Origin: Zea mays
Lineage: Eukaryota > Streptophyta > Magnoliopsida > Poales > Poaceae
Assembly (NCBI RefSeq): GCF_902167145.1
Contig: NC_050105.1
Location: 136,137,988 to 136,201,987, forward strand
Direction: 5' to 3'
DNA: 64,000 bases
Part shown: one piece after another, positions 1 to 11,724 of the stretch
Position numbering within the stretch: position 1 is the first letter of the stretch
Layout of the letters: every line of letters starts with the position of its first letter
The notes under the pieces: model-generated
What the model saw: the letters and a program-made list of their open reading frames with translations, nothing else
The model's database searches: none
What the model was told of the DNA's origin: nothing
Made by a program: the position numbers and the translations under genes

Positions 1-519
1 GGTCCAGACCCCATACAGCGAAGGGCCAAGTGACGGGTATTGTCTGCAGAGCCTGAGCGGGCAGGTGCGTCCGCTTCGCATAGAATTGGCACCCTTCGCA
101 GGTGCGGACAATTCTAGTGGCGTCAGCCACCGCCGTTGGCCAGTAGAAGCCTTGCCGGAAAGCATTTCCGACAAGGGCTCGGGGCGCTGCGTGGTGGCCG
201 CAAGCCCCCGAGTGTATTTCTTGCAGCAGTTCCCGACCTTCGGCGATGGAGATGCATCGCTGGAGGATGCCCGAGGGGCTGCGATGGTAGAGCTCCTCTT
301 CGTCGCCCAGCAAGACGAATGACTTGGCGCGTCGCGCTACCCGCCGAGCCTCGACTTGGTCGAGGGGTAGCTCTCCTCGACGGAGATATTGCAGGTACGG
401 GGCCTGCCAATCTTGATCTGGCGTGGCCCCGCTCTGCCCTTCCTCGACGTTCAGTGCCTCACCCTCGGAGGCCGAGGGTACCTTGGGCTCAGCCCGAGGT
501 ACCCTCGGGCTGCGCCAAC
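1..519 (-). pseudogene. Integrase fragment of a Xilon/Flip-like Ty3/gypsy pol (runs off the left edge)
   Basis: On the minus strand this stretch is open through to the window edge. It encodes the end of an RNase H-integrase linker and then the H2C2 zinc-binding domain of a gypsy integrase: EIHSGACGHHAA, then GFYWPT, then the paired cysteines of RTCEGCQFYAK, then the start of the catalytic core at PFAVWGLD. Gag, protease, RT and RNase H, which should lie between the LTR and this domain, are absent. The first bases next to the LTR read GTTGGCGC, which looks like the start of the usual primer-binding site of this LTR type, and then switch to pol coding sequence. This suggests an internal deletion in the element. 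Function is inferred from motifs. The rest of the integrase lies outside the window. Confidence 0.8.
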
Positions 520-820
520 TGTCGGCGTTTCGAGACAGGGGGGTCCCTAAGCCGACGAGTGAGTGTGCTGCGTGCCCCAGCCCAGATGGGTCGAGCGCGT
601 GGGCGAGCGCGAAGGGGGGAGAGGCGAGGTGGCCGGAGTCGAGCGTGAGAGAGGTGGAAGTCCCGCGGCCTTCGTGTTCGTCCCGCGCCCAGGTCAGGTG
701 CGCTTGCAGTAGGGGGGTTACAAGCGTCCACGCGGGTGAGGGAAGCGAGCGGCCCCAAGAGAGCGCCTGTCCCGTCCTCGGTCCCGCGCGGCCAACCTTC
801 TCTAAGAAGGCCCTGGTCCT

Positions 821-830
821 CCCTTTTATA
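821..830 (-). promoter_or_regulatory. TATA box of the Xilon/Flip-type LTR
   Basis: TATAAAAGGG on the minus strand. The same position in the sister LTRs (about 58605-58614 and 61732-61741) also has a TATAAAAGG-type box. This supports minus-strand transcription with about 300 bp of R-U5 before the LTR end. Confidence 0.7.
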
Positions 831-1344
831 GTCGTAAGGAGAGGATCCAGGTGTACAATGGGGGGTGTAGCAGAGTGCTACGTGTCTAGCGGAGGGAGAG
901 CTAGCGCCCTAGGTACATGCCAATGTGGCAGCCGGAGAGATCTGGGCACCCTGCTGGCGTGATGTCATGGCTGTCGGAGGTGCGGCGGAGCCTGGCGGAG
1001 GGACAGCTGTTGGAGCGGTCGAGTCCCTGCTGACGTCGTCCTGCTTCCGTAAGAGAGCTGGGGGCCGCCATCGTCATAGAGCTGGTGGAGCGCCATCATT
1101 GCCCCTCCGGCGGAGCTGGCCGGATGGGACGCCGGTCTTGTTCTCCGTGACCCGAGTCGATTCGGGGTAGGATGATGATGGCGCTTCCTGTTGACGTGGC
1201 GGTCTGTGCCCTAGGCAGGGCGACGTGGGGGTTCCTCCGAAGCCGAGGTTGAGTCTGCCTTCCGTTGCCGTGGCCGAGCCCGAGCCATGGGGTCGGGCGA
1301 GGCGGAAGTCGTTCGGCCGAGGCCAGGGCGGAGTCCGAGCCCTG

Positions 1345-1715
1345 GGGTCGGGCGAGGCGGAGTTTCGTCGTCTTCCGGGTCTTAGCCCGAGTCCGAGCCC
1401 TGGGGTCGGGCGGAGCGGAGTTCGCCGTCTTCCGGGTCTTAGCCCGAGTCCGAGCCCTGGGGTCGGGCGGAGCGGAGTTCGCCGTCTTCCGGGTCTTAGC
1501 CCGAGTCCGAGCCCTGGGGTCGGGCGGAGCGGAGTTCGCCGTCTTCCGGGTCTTAGCCCGAGTCCGAGCCCTGGGGTCGGGCGGAGCGGAGTTCGCCGTC
1601 TTCCGGGTCTTAACCCGAGTCCGAGCCCTGGGGTCGGGCGGAGCGGAGTTCGCCGTCTTCCGGGTCTTAGCCCGAGTCCGAGCCCTGGGGTCGGGCGAGG
1701 CGGAGTTCGCCGTGG
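1345..1715. repeat. 57-bp tandem repeat in the LTR U3
   Basis: A unit containing CCGAGTCCGAGCCCTGGGG and GCGGAGTTCGCCGTCTTCCG repeats about six times with a 57-bp period. Because 57 is a multiple of three, the array makes long false reading frames on both strands, rich in Pro, Ser and Arg. The LTR at 61441-63171 has an expanded version (about 62230-62670). Confidence 0.85.
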
Positions 1716-2201
1716 TGCCTTTGGCAATGCCTGACTGCCTGTCAGACTCACTCTGTCGAGTGGCACTGCAGTCGGAGTGGCGCAGGCGGCGCTGTCCTTC
1801 TGTCAGACTGGCCAGTGGAGCGGTGGAGTGACGGCTGTCACTTCGGCTCTGCCGAGGGCGCGTGTCAGGATGAAGGTGTCAGGCCACCTTTGCGTTAAAT
1901 GCCCCTGCAATTTGGTCAGTCGGTGTGGCGATTTAGTCAAGGTTGCTTCTGAGCGAAGCCAAGGCCTCGGGCGAGCCGGTGATGTGTCCGCCATAAAAAG
2001 GGGGCCTCGGGCGAGACGGAAGTCTCTCGAGGTCGGCTGCCCTTGGCCGAGGCTAGGCTCGGGTGAAGCGTGATCGAGTCACTCGTGTGGACTGATCCTT
2101 GACTTAATCGTACCCATCAGGCCTTTGCAGCTTTATGCTGATGGGGGTTACCAGCTGAGAATTAGGCGTCTTGAGGGTACCCCTAATTATGGTCCCCGAC
2201 A

Positions 2202-3089
2202 GCGGCCAACCATCTTCTACCGCTTGCTCACCCGCCGAACGATCTACGACACGCCATCAACAGTCGCCGAGACGCGCGAAGCTCCATCAATGCTTCGCGC
2301 GAACGGCGGCATGAGAACGAGATTCGTCGCCGGGAGGAGTACGACAGGGATCATGGCATCTCGGCTCAGAGCCAGGCCACCAGAACTGAGTCGGCAACGG
2401 CTTCAACTGGCGGTACCACCCGGGGACGACCGAGGAACCACAACTCCCCTCCCCGGGACAGACATCGTCCCCGACGACAGGAGGACACGTGCGGAGTGTC
2501 CGCTCTTACTCCGCGCCTTAGGGCCATTCAATGGCCTCCCAACTTCAAGGTATCCAATGTCGACAAATATGAACCTAAGCAGGATCCAGGGGGTTGGCTA
2601 GCCGTCTACACCACCGCTGCTCGAGCTTCCGGGGCGTCCGAGGACGTGATGACCGCGTATTTACCCATCGTCATTGGGCAAGACGCGCTGCAGTGGCTGC
2701 GACATCTACCCCGACACTGCATCGACGACTGGGGGGACTTCAGTCGACGCTTCACCGCTAACTTCCAGTCCCTCTCCGACAAGCCAGCGCAACCGTGGGA
2801 CCTCAAATCCATCAAGCGCCGGGGGGATGAGACTCTCCGGTCGTACCTCAAAAGGTTCCAGACCATGAGAAATCGCATCCCCGAGGTCACGGAGGCGGCC
2901 GTGATCGAGGACTTCTACAGAGGATCCAACGACTCGGCCTTCGTCCGAGCCATACTACAGAAGGCACCGACTACCTCCGAGGAGCTGTTCCGGGAAGCCG
3001 ATCTCTACATCACCGCCGACGAGCGGGCTCAGGACCTCATCGGAGGAGCAAAGCCCGCACCGGCAGCACCACGACGCGACGCGAACTAG
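2202..3089 (+). pseudogene. Grande gag (5'-truncated by insertion, in-frame TAG)
   Basis: The frame is open from the insertion junction at 2202 to a TAG at 3087-3089. The N-terminal part is Arg/Glu-rich (repeated RRREEY and SRERRHEN-type stretches). From about 2530 it becomes a typical retrotransposon gag core: AIQWPPNFKVSNVDKY, ALQWLRHLP, WGDFSRRF, LKRFQTMRNRIP. The frame after the TAG is the same as the pol frame, so gag and pol were one polyprotein and the TAG (probably CAG to TAG) is a nonsense mutation rather than a normal gag end. The product would form the virus-like particle. The start codon is missing because the 5' part lies on the far side of the nested element. Confidence 0.85.
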
Positions 3090-6000
3090 CAACCCGACAA
3101 ACGCTGGGAGAAGAGGCCTCGCGAAGAAGTGCACGCCGCCGGACCACCTGCCTCTCGCGCCCGAGGAGGACCTCGCGGAGGCGAACGTACACTGGACGAC
3201 ATCCTCGACACCCAGTGCCCGTACCACAAGGACATGCGCCACACTCTTCGTAACTGCCGAGATTTCAAGCACTCCATCGGGCACAGCCGACCCTTCCAAC
3301 CTCTGCCTCCTCCTCCGCCGAGGGGAGGACCAGATGAACTACGACAACCCCATCAGCAGGAGGAGGGGGGAGGAGGAGGAGCTTTCCCGCGCGTGGACAG
3401 AGAGGTCAACGTCATCTTCGGCGGACATGGATCGCAGGAGAACAAACGACAACAAAAGCTCAACGACCGCCAAATACTGGTGGCGACCACCGGTCCTCCC
3501 GCCCCATACCGGTGGTCGGAGCACCCGATCACTTTCACTCGGGAGGATCAATGGCTTAACTTCGACCATCCAGGCAAATACCCGCTCCTCGTCGATCCGG
3601 TGATCCGAGAGAGCCGGGTGAAGAAGGTGCTAGTGGACGGGGGGAGCAGCATCAACGTCACCTTCCCCCGAACACTCCAAGGCTTGGGAGTTCACCTCAA
3701 AGAGCTCCACGAGTCGGACACTCCTTTCTTCGGCATCGTGCCGACGGAAGGGGAATACCCGCTGGGCCACATCTACATGCCGGTCACCTTCGGAACTCCG
3801 GAGAACTACATAACCGAGTTCCTGAGGTTCGAAGTGGCGAACTTCGACTGCGGGTACAACGCCATCATCGGGAGGCCGAGGCTGGCCAAATTCATGGCCA
3901 TCCCCCATTACACGTACATGGTACTGAAGATGCCAGGACCGCAAGGAATCATAACTGTGCACGCCGACTTCCAAGGCGCCGCAGAATGTTTCCGAGTGGC
4001 CATCCAAGCAGCCCTCACCACCAAGCCGTCGGCGGTCTCCTCGACGCTGGCGAGCTCTAAGCCTAAAGAGGACCTCGCAGTACCGGCAAACGAAGCTCAG
4101 GCCGCGACCTCTATGCGGCCGACTGAAGAAACCAAAAGGATCAACCTGGGGTTCGCTGATGAGCGCAAGACTGTCATCATCAGCTCCAGCTTGGACGACA
4201 AACAGGAAAGCGCGCTCGTCCAGTTTCTGCAAGATAACCGAGATGTATTCGCATGGCAACCTGCGGATATGCCGGGAGTCCCAAGAGAACTGGCCGAGCA
4301 CAAACTGAAGGTCTATCCCCAGGCGAGGCCGATTCGGCAAAAGCTACGACGTTTCACGCCCGACAAGAGAGAGGCCATTCGCGTCGAGTTAGCTCGCTTG
4401 GTCGCGGCTGGATTTATTAGAGAAGTATTACACCCCGAGTGGTTAGCCAACCCTGTTCTTGTACTCAAAAAGAATAAAGTGGATTGGCGCATGTGCGTCG
4501 ACTATACTGATCTCAACAAACACTGTCCGAAGGATCCCTTCGGGCTCCCGAGGATAGATCAGGTGGTGGACTCCACCGCTGGATGTTCTGTGTTGTCTTT
4601 CTTAGATTGCTATTCCGGGTATCATCAGATTAGTTTGGCGAAGGAAGACGAGGAAAAAACAGCGTTCATCACTCCGTTTGGTGCTTTCTGTTATACCTCC
4701 ATGTCGTTCGGCCTCAAAAACGCTGGAGCGACTTATCAGAGAGCCATTCAAACATGCTTAGCCGATCACTGGGGCAAGCGTGTGGAGGCCTACGTAGATG
4801 ATGTGGTAATCAAAACGGAGAATTCGGAAGACTTAATCGAAGACTTACAGCTGGTTTTCAACAGTCTGAGACGGTATAGATGGAAGCTTAATCCCGAAAA
4901 ATGTGTTTTCGGGGTACCAATAGGAAAGTTGCTCGGGTTTATCGTCAGCCACCGAGGAATTGAGGCTAATCCAGAAAAGATTGAAGCCATCATGAAGATG
5001 GAAGCTCCTCGATCACAAAAGAAGGTTCAGCGACTTACTGGATGTATGGCAGCTCTGAGCAGATTTATATCCAGGCTGGGAGAAAAAGGTTTGCCATTTT
5101 ACAAGCTACTCAAGAAGGTGGATAAGTTTCAATGGACTTCAGAAGCACAAGAAGCTCTAGATGCACTGAAAAAATTCTTGACAACACCACCAGTACTGAA
5201 ACCACCCCGGCGAGCTACGTCAACTCAACCAGCTGAAGATTTGCTACTGTATATCTCTTGCACGACTCACGTGGTGAGCATCGCGTTGGTAGTCGAGCGA
5301 GTAGAAGAAGGACATGCCTATCCAGTACAACATCCTGTTTACTTCATCAGTGAAGTTCTAGGCCCCTCAAAGAAAAAGTATCCTCAAGTTCAGAAGCTAT
5401 TATACGCAGTACTTCTAACTGCCCGCAAACTGCGTCACTACTTTGATGACCACAAAGTCATAGTAGTTACTGGTTTTCCAATAGGGGATATTCTTCACAA
5501 CAAGGAAGCCATTGGCCGAATAGCCAAATGGGCTTGCGAGCTGGGATCTCATGACATCGAGTTCCGACCTCGCACTACTATCAAAACTCGAGCACTGGTT
5601 GATTTCGTATCAGAGTGGACTGAACAGCAAGTACCAGATAACCCAGAGACTGCAGAAGTATGGCGAATGTATTTTGATGGCTCGCTGAAGCTGCAGGGAG
5701 CAGGAGCAGGGATTCTCTTCACCGCACCTGGAGGCGAACACCTCAAGTACGCCCTCCAGTTGCTGTTCCCGGCCTCCAACAATGCAGCCGAGTATGAAGC
5801 TTTGATCCATGGGTTGAGCATTGCCATATCGTTGGGCATCAAGAGATTGATGGTATATGGAGACTCTCTGGTAGTCATCAGCCAGATAAACAAGGAGTGG
5901 GATTGTTCAAGCGATTCGATGGGAAAATACTGCGCTGTCGTCCGAAAGCTGGAAGATAAATTCGAGGGTCTGGAATTTCATCATGTAGAAAGAGATCGGA

Positions 6001-7391
6001 ACACAGCAGCCGATGTACTGTCCAAGCTAGGATCCAGTCGAACTCAGGTCCCACCCGGAGTCTTCGTGCAAGAAATTCTACAGCCGAGTATCTCAATGGA
6101 TCAAACAGAAGAGTGCAACATCATAGATCAACTCGAGTCAGACTCTGATGACTGGAGAAGACCGATCATTAAGTATATAAAGAACGAAGAAGAACCAGAC
6201 GACAAGAACTCGGCAGAGCGCATCGCCAGACAGTCGGCTCACTATACACTCATTGGGGAGATATTATACAGAAGGGGTGCATCAGGCGTCCTCATGAAGT
6301 GCATTCTCCCGTCCACTGGAAAGCAACTTCTGGAGGAGGTCCATGCTGGGCAATGTGGAATACATGCAGCCTCCAGAACACTAGTCGGGAAGGTCTTCAG
6401 GTCAGGATTCTATTGGCCAACAGCAAAGAATGATGCAGCCGAGTTAGTTCAGAGGTGCGAAGCTTGCCAATACTTGTCAAAGCAACAACATCTGCCAGCA
6501 CAGCAACTGCAGACCAGACCAGTAACTTGGCCTTTCGCATGCTGGGGATTGGATATGATTGGACCTTTCAAGAAAGCTCAAGGGGGATACACTCACGTAT
6601 TGGTGGCGATCGACAAATTCACTAAATGGATAGAGTTCAAGCCCATTGCTTCTTTAACCTCTGCTAAGGCCGTGGAATTCATACAAGGCATAATATTCAG
6701 ATTCGGGATACCAAACAGCATCATAACTGACTTAGGATCCAACTTCACAAGTCCAGAATTCTTCGACTTCTGCGAGCAAAAGAGCATTCAGATCAAGTAT
6801 GCATCTGTAGCACATCCAAGAGCCAACGGGCAGGTGGAGCGAGCCAACGGGATGATATTGGAGGCACTCAGGAAAAAGGTCTTCGATAAGAATGAAAAAT
6901 TCGCAGGAAAGTGGATAAGGGAATTGCCCTACGTCGTTTGGAGCCTAAGAACCCAACCTAGCCGAGCCCTGCATGGAAACACTCCTTTCTTCATGGTCTA
7001 TGGGTCGGAGGCAGTGTTGTCCGCTGATCTCAAGTTTGGGGCGCCAAGGTTGATCTTCGAAAGCATAGCAGAAGCTGAGGCCACCAGGCTCGAGGACATT
7101 GATGTACTTGAAGAAGAACGGCTAAACGCGGTAATCCAATCAGCACGGTACCAGTAGACTCTAAGGCGCTATCACGACAAGGCTGTACGACAATGATTCT
7201 TCTCAGCAGGAGATCTTGTCCTCCGCCGAATTCTAACGGGGGAGGGACGACACAAGTTATCACCCTTATGGGAAGGACCCTTCATAGTAGCAGAAGTCAC
7301 TCGGCCCGGATCGTATCGTCTCACTCAGATGGATGGCACAGAAGTTGGGAACTCCTGGAACATAGAACACCTCAGAAAGTTTTATCCCTAG
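3090..7391 (+). pseudogene. Grande pol: protease, RT, RNase H, integrase
   Basis: The frame is continuous with gag and open from 3090 to a TAG at 7155-7157; it then continues in frame, through a TGA at 7194-7196, to a natural-looking TAG at 7389-7391. Domains in order: aspartic protease (VDGGSSINV, Asp at 3636-3638), reverse transcriptase (YVDD at 4791-4802), RNase H (MYFDGSL, about 5670), integrase H2C2 zinc domain (about 6340-6470, HAGQCGIHAA...CEACQY), and the integrase core (GLDMIG, then TDLGSNF, then GQVERANG). The integrase C-terminal domain is encoded after the 7157 stop (GPFIVAEV, then PGSYRLTQMDG). Both late stops, like the one at 3087, can be explained as C-to-T changes. The bulk of pol is otherwise uninterrupted. 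Confidence 0.92.
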
Positions 7392-7500
7392 CTGTATTTC
7401 AAAACTGTTGGGACGATGATGTACTCTGTAAAGTGGAAATATATCATCAATAAAAAAGAGGTTTCAAAGATACTCAGTTCATTTACGATTGACTTGCATT

Positions 7501-7945
7501 CTTACTTAACTCGGGGTGACCACTATGTCCTACTAACAGAGCAATCGACTTAAGTCGGCAACGACTTAAGGCGGTGCAACATGCTCACGCTTACTTAACT
7601 CGGGGTGACCACTATACCCTACTAACGGAGCAATCAACTTAAGTTGGCAACGACTTAAGGCGGTGCAACATGCTCACGCTTACTTAACTCGGGGTGACCA
7701 CTATACCCTACTAACGGAGCAATCGACTTAAGTCGGAAACGACTTAAGGCGGTGCAACATGCTCACGCTTACTTAACTCGGGGTGACCATTATACCCTAC
7801 TAACGGAGCAATCGACTTAAGTTGGCAACGACTTAAGGCGGTGCAACATGCTCACGCTTACTTAACTCGGGGTGACCACTATGCCCTACTAATGGAGCGA
7901 TCGGCTAAAATCAGTGGCGACTTAAGCCGGTGCAACATGTTCATG
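7501..7945. repeat. Five tandem copies of an 89-bp unit in the Grande 3' region
   Basis: Copies begin at 7501, 7590, 7679, 7768 and 7857 with CTTACTTAACTCGGGGTGAC. Each contains GACTTAAG palindromes and GCGGTGCAACATGCTCACG. The first four are almost identical and the last is diverged. The unit is not a multiple of three and encodes nothing. The stretch from 7946 to 8147 is AT-rich and I see no gene in it. Confidence 0.92.
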
Positions 7946-8147
7946 CCTATGCAATTCAGGGGATGACTTCTATATCCCGCAAACAAATTTCATAATCATC
8001 GTGCGTCATTTCATTACTGCAAATTTACGAAACTGATGAATTCTGATACAATAAGAGAGTAATTATATCATTCGAATGCTGAACTGATGTCCTCTAACAA
8101 ATAATCGATCATGCTAACCGCGCGCTCAAAGCACGCAAAATGTTTCT

Positions 8148-9349
8148 CTATTTCGCAATGTCTTTCTCAGGAGCGACCGACGAAGAAGGGCGACTCGAGG
8201 AATCAGGGGCAGCATTCACATCAGCCCTTATGTCTTCAGGAACAACCACGCCGGGTCTCCTCATCAAGATTCGTCCCGCTCGAATAGCCTTGTCCATGGC
8301 TCTGTCGCGTTGGGCTTTGAGAGTAACAGAAGTTTCTTCAGCAACTTTAGCAGCCAGTCGAGCAGTCTCTAATTCCTGGACAATGGATTTCTTGGAAGCT
8401 TGGAGTTCCTTGATGGTGGCATCCTTTGCTGATATCAGCTGCTTGAGGTGGGTCACTTCGTCCGCGGATTCCTGCAGCTTACAACGTTGATTGTCCAACT
8501 CCTCCATTGTAAAGCGGTGACTCCTCTCCAAAATGGTCAGCGAGTTGCTAGAATCACGATACAATCTGTCAAGATTGTCACGAGAAGCAGCAAGGATACA
8601 CTTTTCTTCCTACAAGCAAAAATCAACTCCTTCAAAAACCAAGCAAGTAATAGGAACATAGCAAGGCAAAGCACAGTTTTGTAAATTACCTTTTCAGAAT
8701 TGAGCTGAGCATGAATAGAAGAACTCAGTGCATTGGCGTCATCCAAGGCAGCAGAGACTTGACCCAGTTCAGTTTGGCTCTGAGAGTACTTCTCCTCAAA
8801 GTCAGCACACCGCTGAACCAATTCAGCCTGATCTCGGGAATGTTTTTCCTCAAGAATTGAAATCTGCCGAGTCATTCCTAGCAAGAGATAATCAAACAAA
8901 ACGGGGTCAGAAGGTAAAGCAGTCCACAACGAAGGCAAAGAGAAGCAAAAAGGCACTAACCAGCGTTGGTTGCCTCCAATTCAGAGACGCGATGTTGAAG
9001 TGACACTGGATTCCAACACGCAAGAGACGAAGCCACTTCTGGGACAGAAGCACCCTGCAATCTCAGCTGGCTGGCCATCCCATCCACCAAAGCCTGATGA
9101 GAAGAACAGATGAGTGTAATGACAGCAGTTCAGGCAATGTAAAAATCAAGCTAAAATACATCACAATACCTGGAGGTTGGAAAAGAACGAAGGGATCCCC
9201 AAATCAGGAGAGATCAGCTGATAACCAGGTGTAAGGCCACCACCCGAAGCAGCTTGCAACGAACCAGTAAGAATTAGCTCGGTGCCTTCAACAGAGCCAA
9301 ACACCTGATCAGTGGGGACGCTGCCCTCTAAAGCGACTCCCTGGTCCAA
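8148..9349 (-). CDS. Antisense spliced gene in Grande: coiled-coil 3' exons
   Basis: Four minus-strand exons join in one frame: about 9349-9170, 9093-8961, 8877-8690 and 8609-8148 (stop). All three introns start GT and end AG. Junction phases agree: ...FFSNLQ joins ALVDGM, ...EATNA joins GMTRQ through a split codon, and ...LNSEK joins EEKCIL. The last two exons encode a long charged heptad-like helix (ISILEEKH...ELVQRCADFEEKY, then LKQLISAKDATIKELQ...), followed by a Ser/Pro-rich tail. The strand is opposite to gag-pol. A TAA at 9353-9355 separates this part from the upstream antisense frames, so it may now be broken there. The function is unknown; plant gypsy elements carry similar antisense proteins with a C-terminal coiled coil. 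Confidence 0.68.
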
Positions 9350-9537
9350 GGTTTAAGCTACCACCATACAGCCAGAATGTGGAGGAGACCCCGCATGAAC
9401 GTCCATGGAAGTACAGGAAGGAGACCCTGCTCGGGCACCCTCGGGGGCTGGGTCATAGTTGGCACTGCCCGCTTGAGCCGGATCATCCCCGGCAGCACCC
9501 TCGGGGGCTGGGCAGTGGCTTACACTCTTCACCCGAG

Positions 9538-11446
9538 CTAAGTCATCCCCGGCGACACCCTCGGGGCTGGGCATGTGTCAGCACCATTCTTGAGAACCAA
9601 GCTCTCTGCAGTAACCACCTCTAAGGTTGACGGGCCCTCAGCTACTTCCATAGGACTAGGATGAACCAAGTCAGTCTCCCGGCCCTCGAGATCGCGCTCT
9701 AAGGTCGACGAGGCACGGGATGACCTCAACCCAGCATCGGGCACGTCAGCGCAAGCCTCCATTGCACCATCATCCACTGGCTCCGATAACAAGTCCTCTG
9801 GGACCATATCCTCCAGAGTCTGATCAAAGTTGGCCAGGGACAGTTCTTGCAGACCAATGAGGGCAGACAAAGTAGGAGAGGGAACTCCACTACTTTCACC
9901 ACTAGCGATGAACTGCCGACTATTTTTCCGAGTCAAAGGAATCTCATTTTCCTCTTCCTCATCATCCACATTGGCAACACAAACAGCAGCACACCCATTG
10001 GGATCAGCAACAGATGGGGCACCCACTATGGGATCAACAACGGATTGGGTACACCCATTGGGGTCAGCGTCAGTAAAACCAGTCGCAGGCACTTCTTCAA
10101 TAGCAGGAACTGAGGTACCAAGCGTCCTGATCAAAACTGGATACTCGCCGGAGGCGTCTTCTTTTCTTCTTCTGCTCATCAACAGAAGGATTAGGCTGAT
10201 TGGTTCGGCAAGGGCGCCTCGGGCGAGCACTGACAGGCTTCTGAACATCCAAAGTCGTATCAGCCTCTGGGAGGGGCGCCACTACCAACGTCCCAGCAGG
10301 AGCAGCATCGGATGAATCCTCAGCTAGCAAATCAAGCATAGCGCTTATCTCTGCATCACTAGGGTTCAGGGGCACCTCAAAATGAACCTGTCGTTCGTCA
10401 TCAGGAATCTCCCCAAGCGAGGCAACCAAAGCACTGACTTCTTCAGCAGAGGGTCGCACTCTAAGGCCCAAACTGCCATCAGTAATGGGTGGATTCGACA
10501 CGAAAAGGGTGAAGGCTTTGGGAGGAGGCAAGTTCCAGGTCGAGTACGCCACTGGAGCACCAACATTTGACACCTTGCCCCTGAGGATCATTTCAAGTCG
10601 ACTCACCAAGTCTGCAGAAGGAATTCTCCTGTTGGTAACCCGAGTTGAGTCGGCTAGCCCTCGATACAGATAAGCTGGATAGGCCCTGTCTTTCAGTGGC
10701 TGAATATTCTTGAAAACAAAGTCAGTAACCACAGCTTCAGCAGTCAGACCCCTCTCTTTCAACAGTCCAACTTCAGCTAGCAACACACCTGCCTCAGCTA
10801 CCTCCTGATCTGTGGGAGACTCGGTCCAGCTTGGAGTGCGAACATCCGGTTGTCTTCCCGACCGGGAGGGGAGAGAATTCCCATAATTCTCAACTATGAA
10901 CCACTCTAGGCGCCATCCCTTAATGCTGTCCTTGAGGGGGATCTCGAGATATTCAGTTTTCCTCCCGCGGCGCATCTCCAAGCTGGCACCCCCGACCAAC
11001 TGATGTTGTCCCCCGGCCATCCCAGGGCGACAATGATACAAGTATTTCCACAAACCGAAATGTGGCAGCACGCCAAGAAAGGCCTCGCATAAGTGAACGA
11101 AAATGGAGATTTGCATAATTGAATTGGGGTTCAGATGGGTCAAGTTAATACGATAGAAATCAAGGAGGTCGCGGAAAAAGGGAGAAATGGGAAGGCCAAG
11201 GCCGCGGAGAAGGAAAGGGGCGTAAACAACGGACTCATGGGTATCCTCTGTCAGAACAGTAAACCCATGGCAAATCCGCCAAGAACAGAGTTCCCGCGGA
11301 GGAAGAACCTCGATGGATACAAGGTGGAGAAGTTCTGTTTCAGAAACGATGGACATATGGTTACCTGCGAAAGGCAACTGGCTGTTGGGGTCGATTGGAG
11401 GAATCACCATAGCAGACGAGCTCGCGGTCTTCCTCTTGGGTGCCAT
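9538..11446 (-). pseudogene. Antisense 'putative gypsy-type transposon' (Transposase_28-like) protein in Grande
   Basis: A 449-codon minus-strand frame (11446 to 10097) starts MAPKRKTASSS and holds the conserved core seen in this plant retroelement family: YAPFLLRGLGLPISPFF, ISIFVHLCEAFLGVLP, GLWKYLYHCRP and the tail NIQPLKDRAYPAYLYRG. At about 10150 the reading shifts by one base into a second frame (10248-9538), rich in acidic residues (DDEEEENE). This ends near short repeats encoding PAPEGxAGDD at about 9430-9570. The two frames and the downstream coiled-coil exons probably formed one gene. I recall this domain as a Pfam family of unknown function carried by gypsy elements. The one-base shift makes this copy defective or needing a splice that I cannot see. 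Confidence 0.72.
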
Positions 11447-11724
11447 CTCGATTCTACCAGCGAGCAGAGTGGGAGGCGAATGGCAGAGAGGATTCGGAAG
11501 CGGGAAAGCAAGAACTAGGGCACGAAAAGCAAAGACGGCTAAAAGCGCAGCTCTTATGGGATATTCTCAAGCCAGATACTGTTTCAAAAAGTGCCCAGTC
11601 ATCACCCGGCGGTTATTTCCAAAACCCCAGCATGCCACGTGGAAACCCGACAGTTATCTCCAGAACACCGGTGCGCCACCTCATCACTCGGCCATCGTCC
11701 TCAAAGTGGCTCGCGCGGCCTGCT

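Larger units (their letters stand above)
520..2201 (-). mobile_element. 5' LTR of a Xilon-Diguus/Flip-type gypsy element, inserted in Grande gag
   Basis: On the minus strand the LTR begins TGTCGGGGACCATAATTA at 2201 and ends in CGCCGACA at 520, a TG...CA structure of 1682 bp. A TATA box on the minus strand (821-830) lies about 1.37 kb into the LTR, which fixes the orientation. Two related LTRs occur at 58347-59836 and 61441-63171. On the right, position 2202 continues as open gag coding sequence of the Grande element, so this LTR is the outer end of an insertion into Grande. The matching 5-bp target duplication (expected GCGGC) would lie left of the window. The family name is from memory. Confidence 0.85.

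Noticed and set aside
1225..1831. Long Pro/Ser/Arg-rich reading frames on both strands
   Set aside because: They come from a 57-bp LTR repeat whose length is a multiple of three; there is no domain and no start context.
2202..2210. CCAAC at 515-519 and 2206-2210 as the target duplication of the LTR at 520-2201
   Set aside because: The right copy does not touch the LTR end, and the left copy lies in the internal region of the same element.
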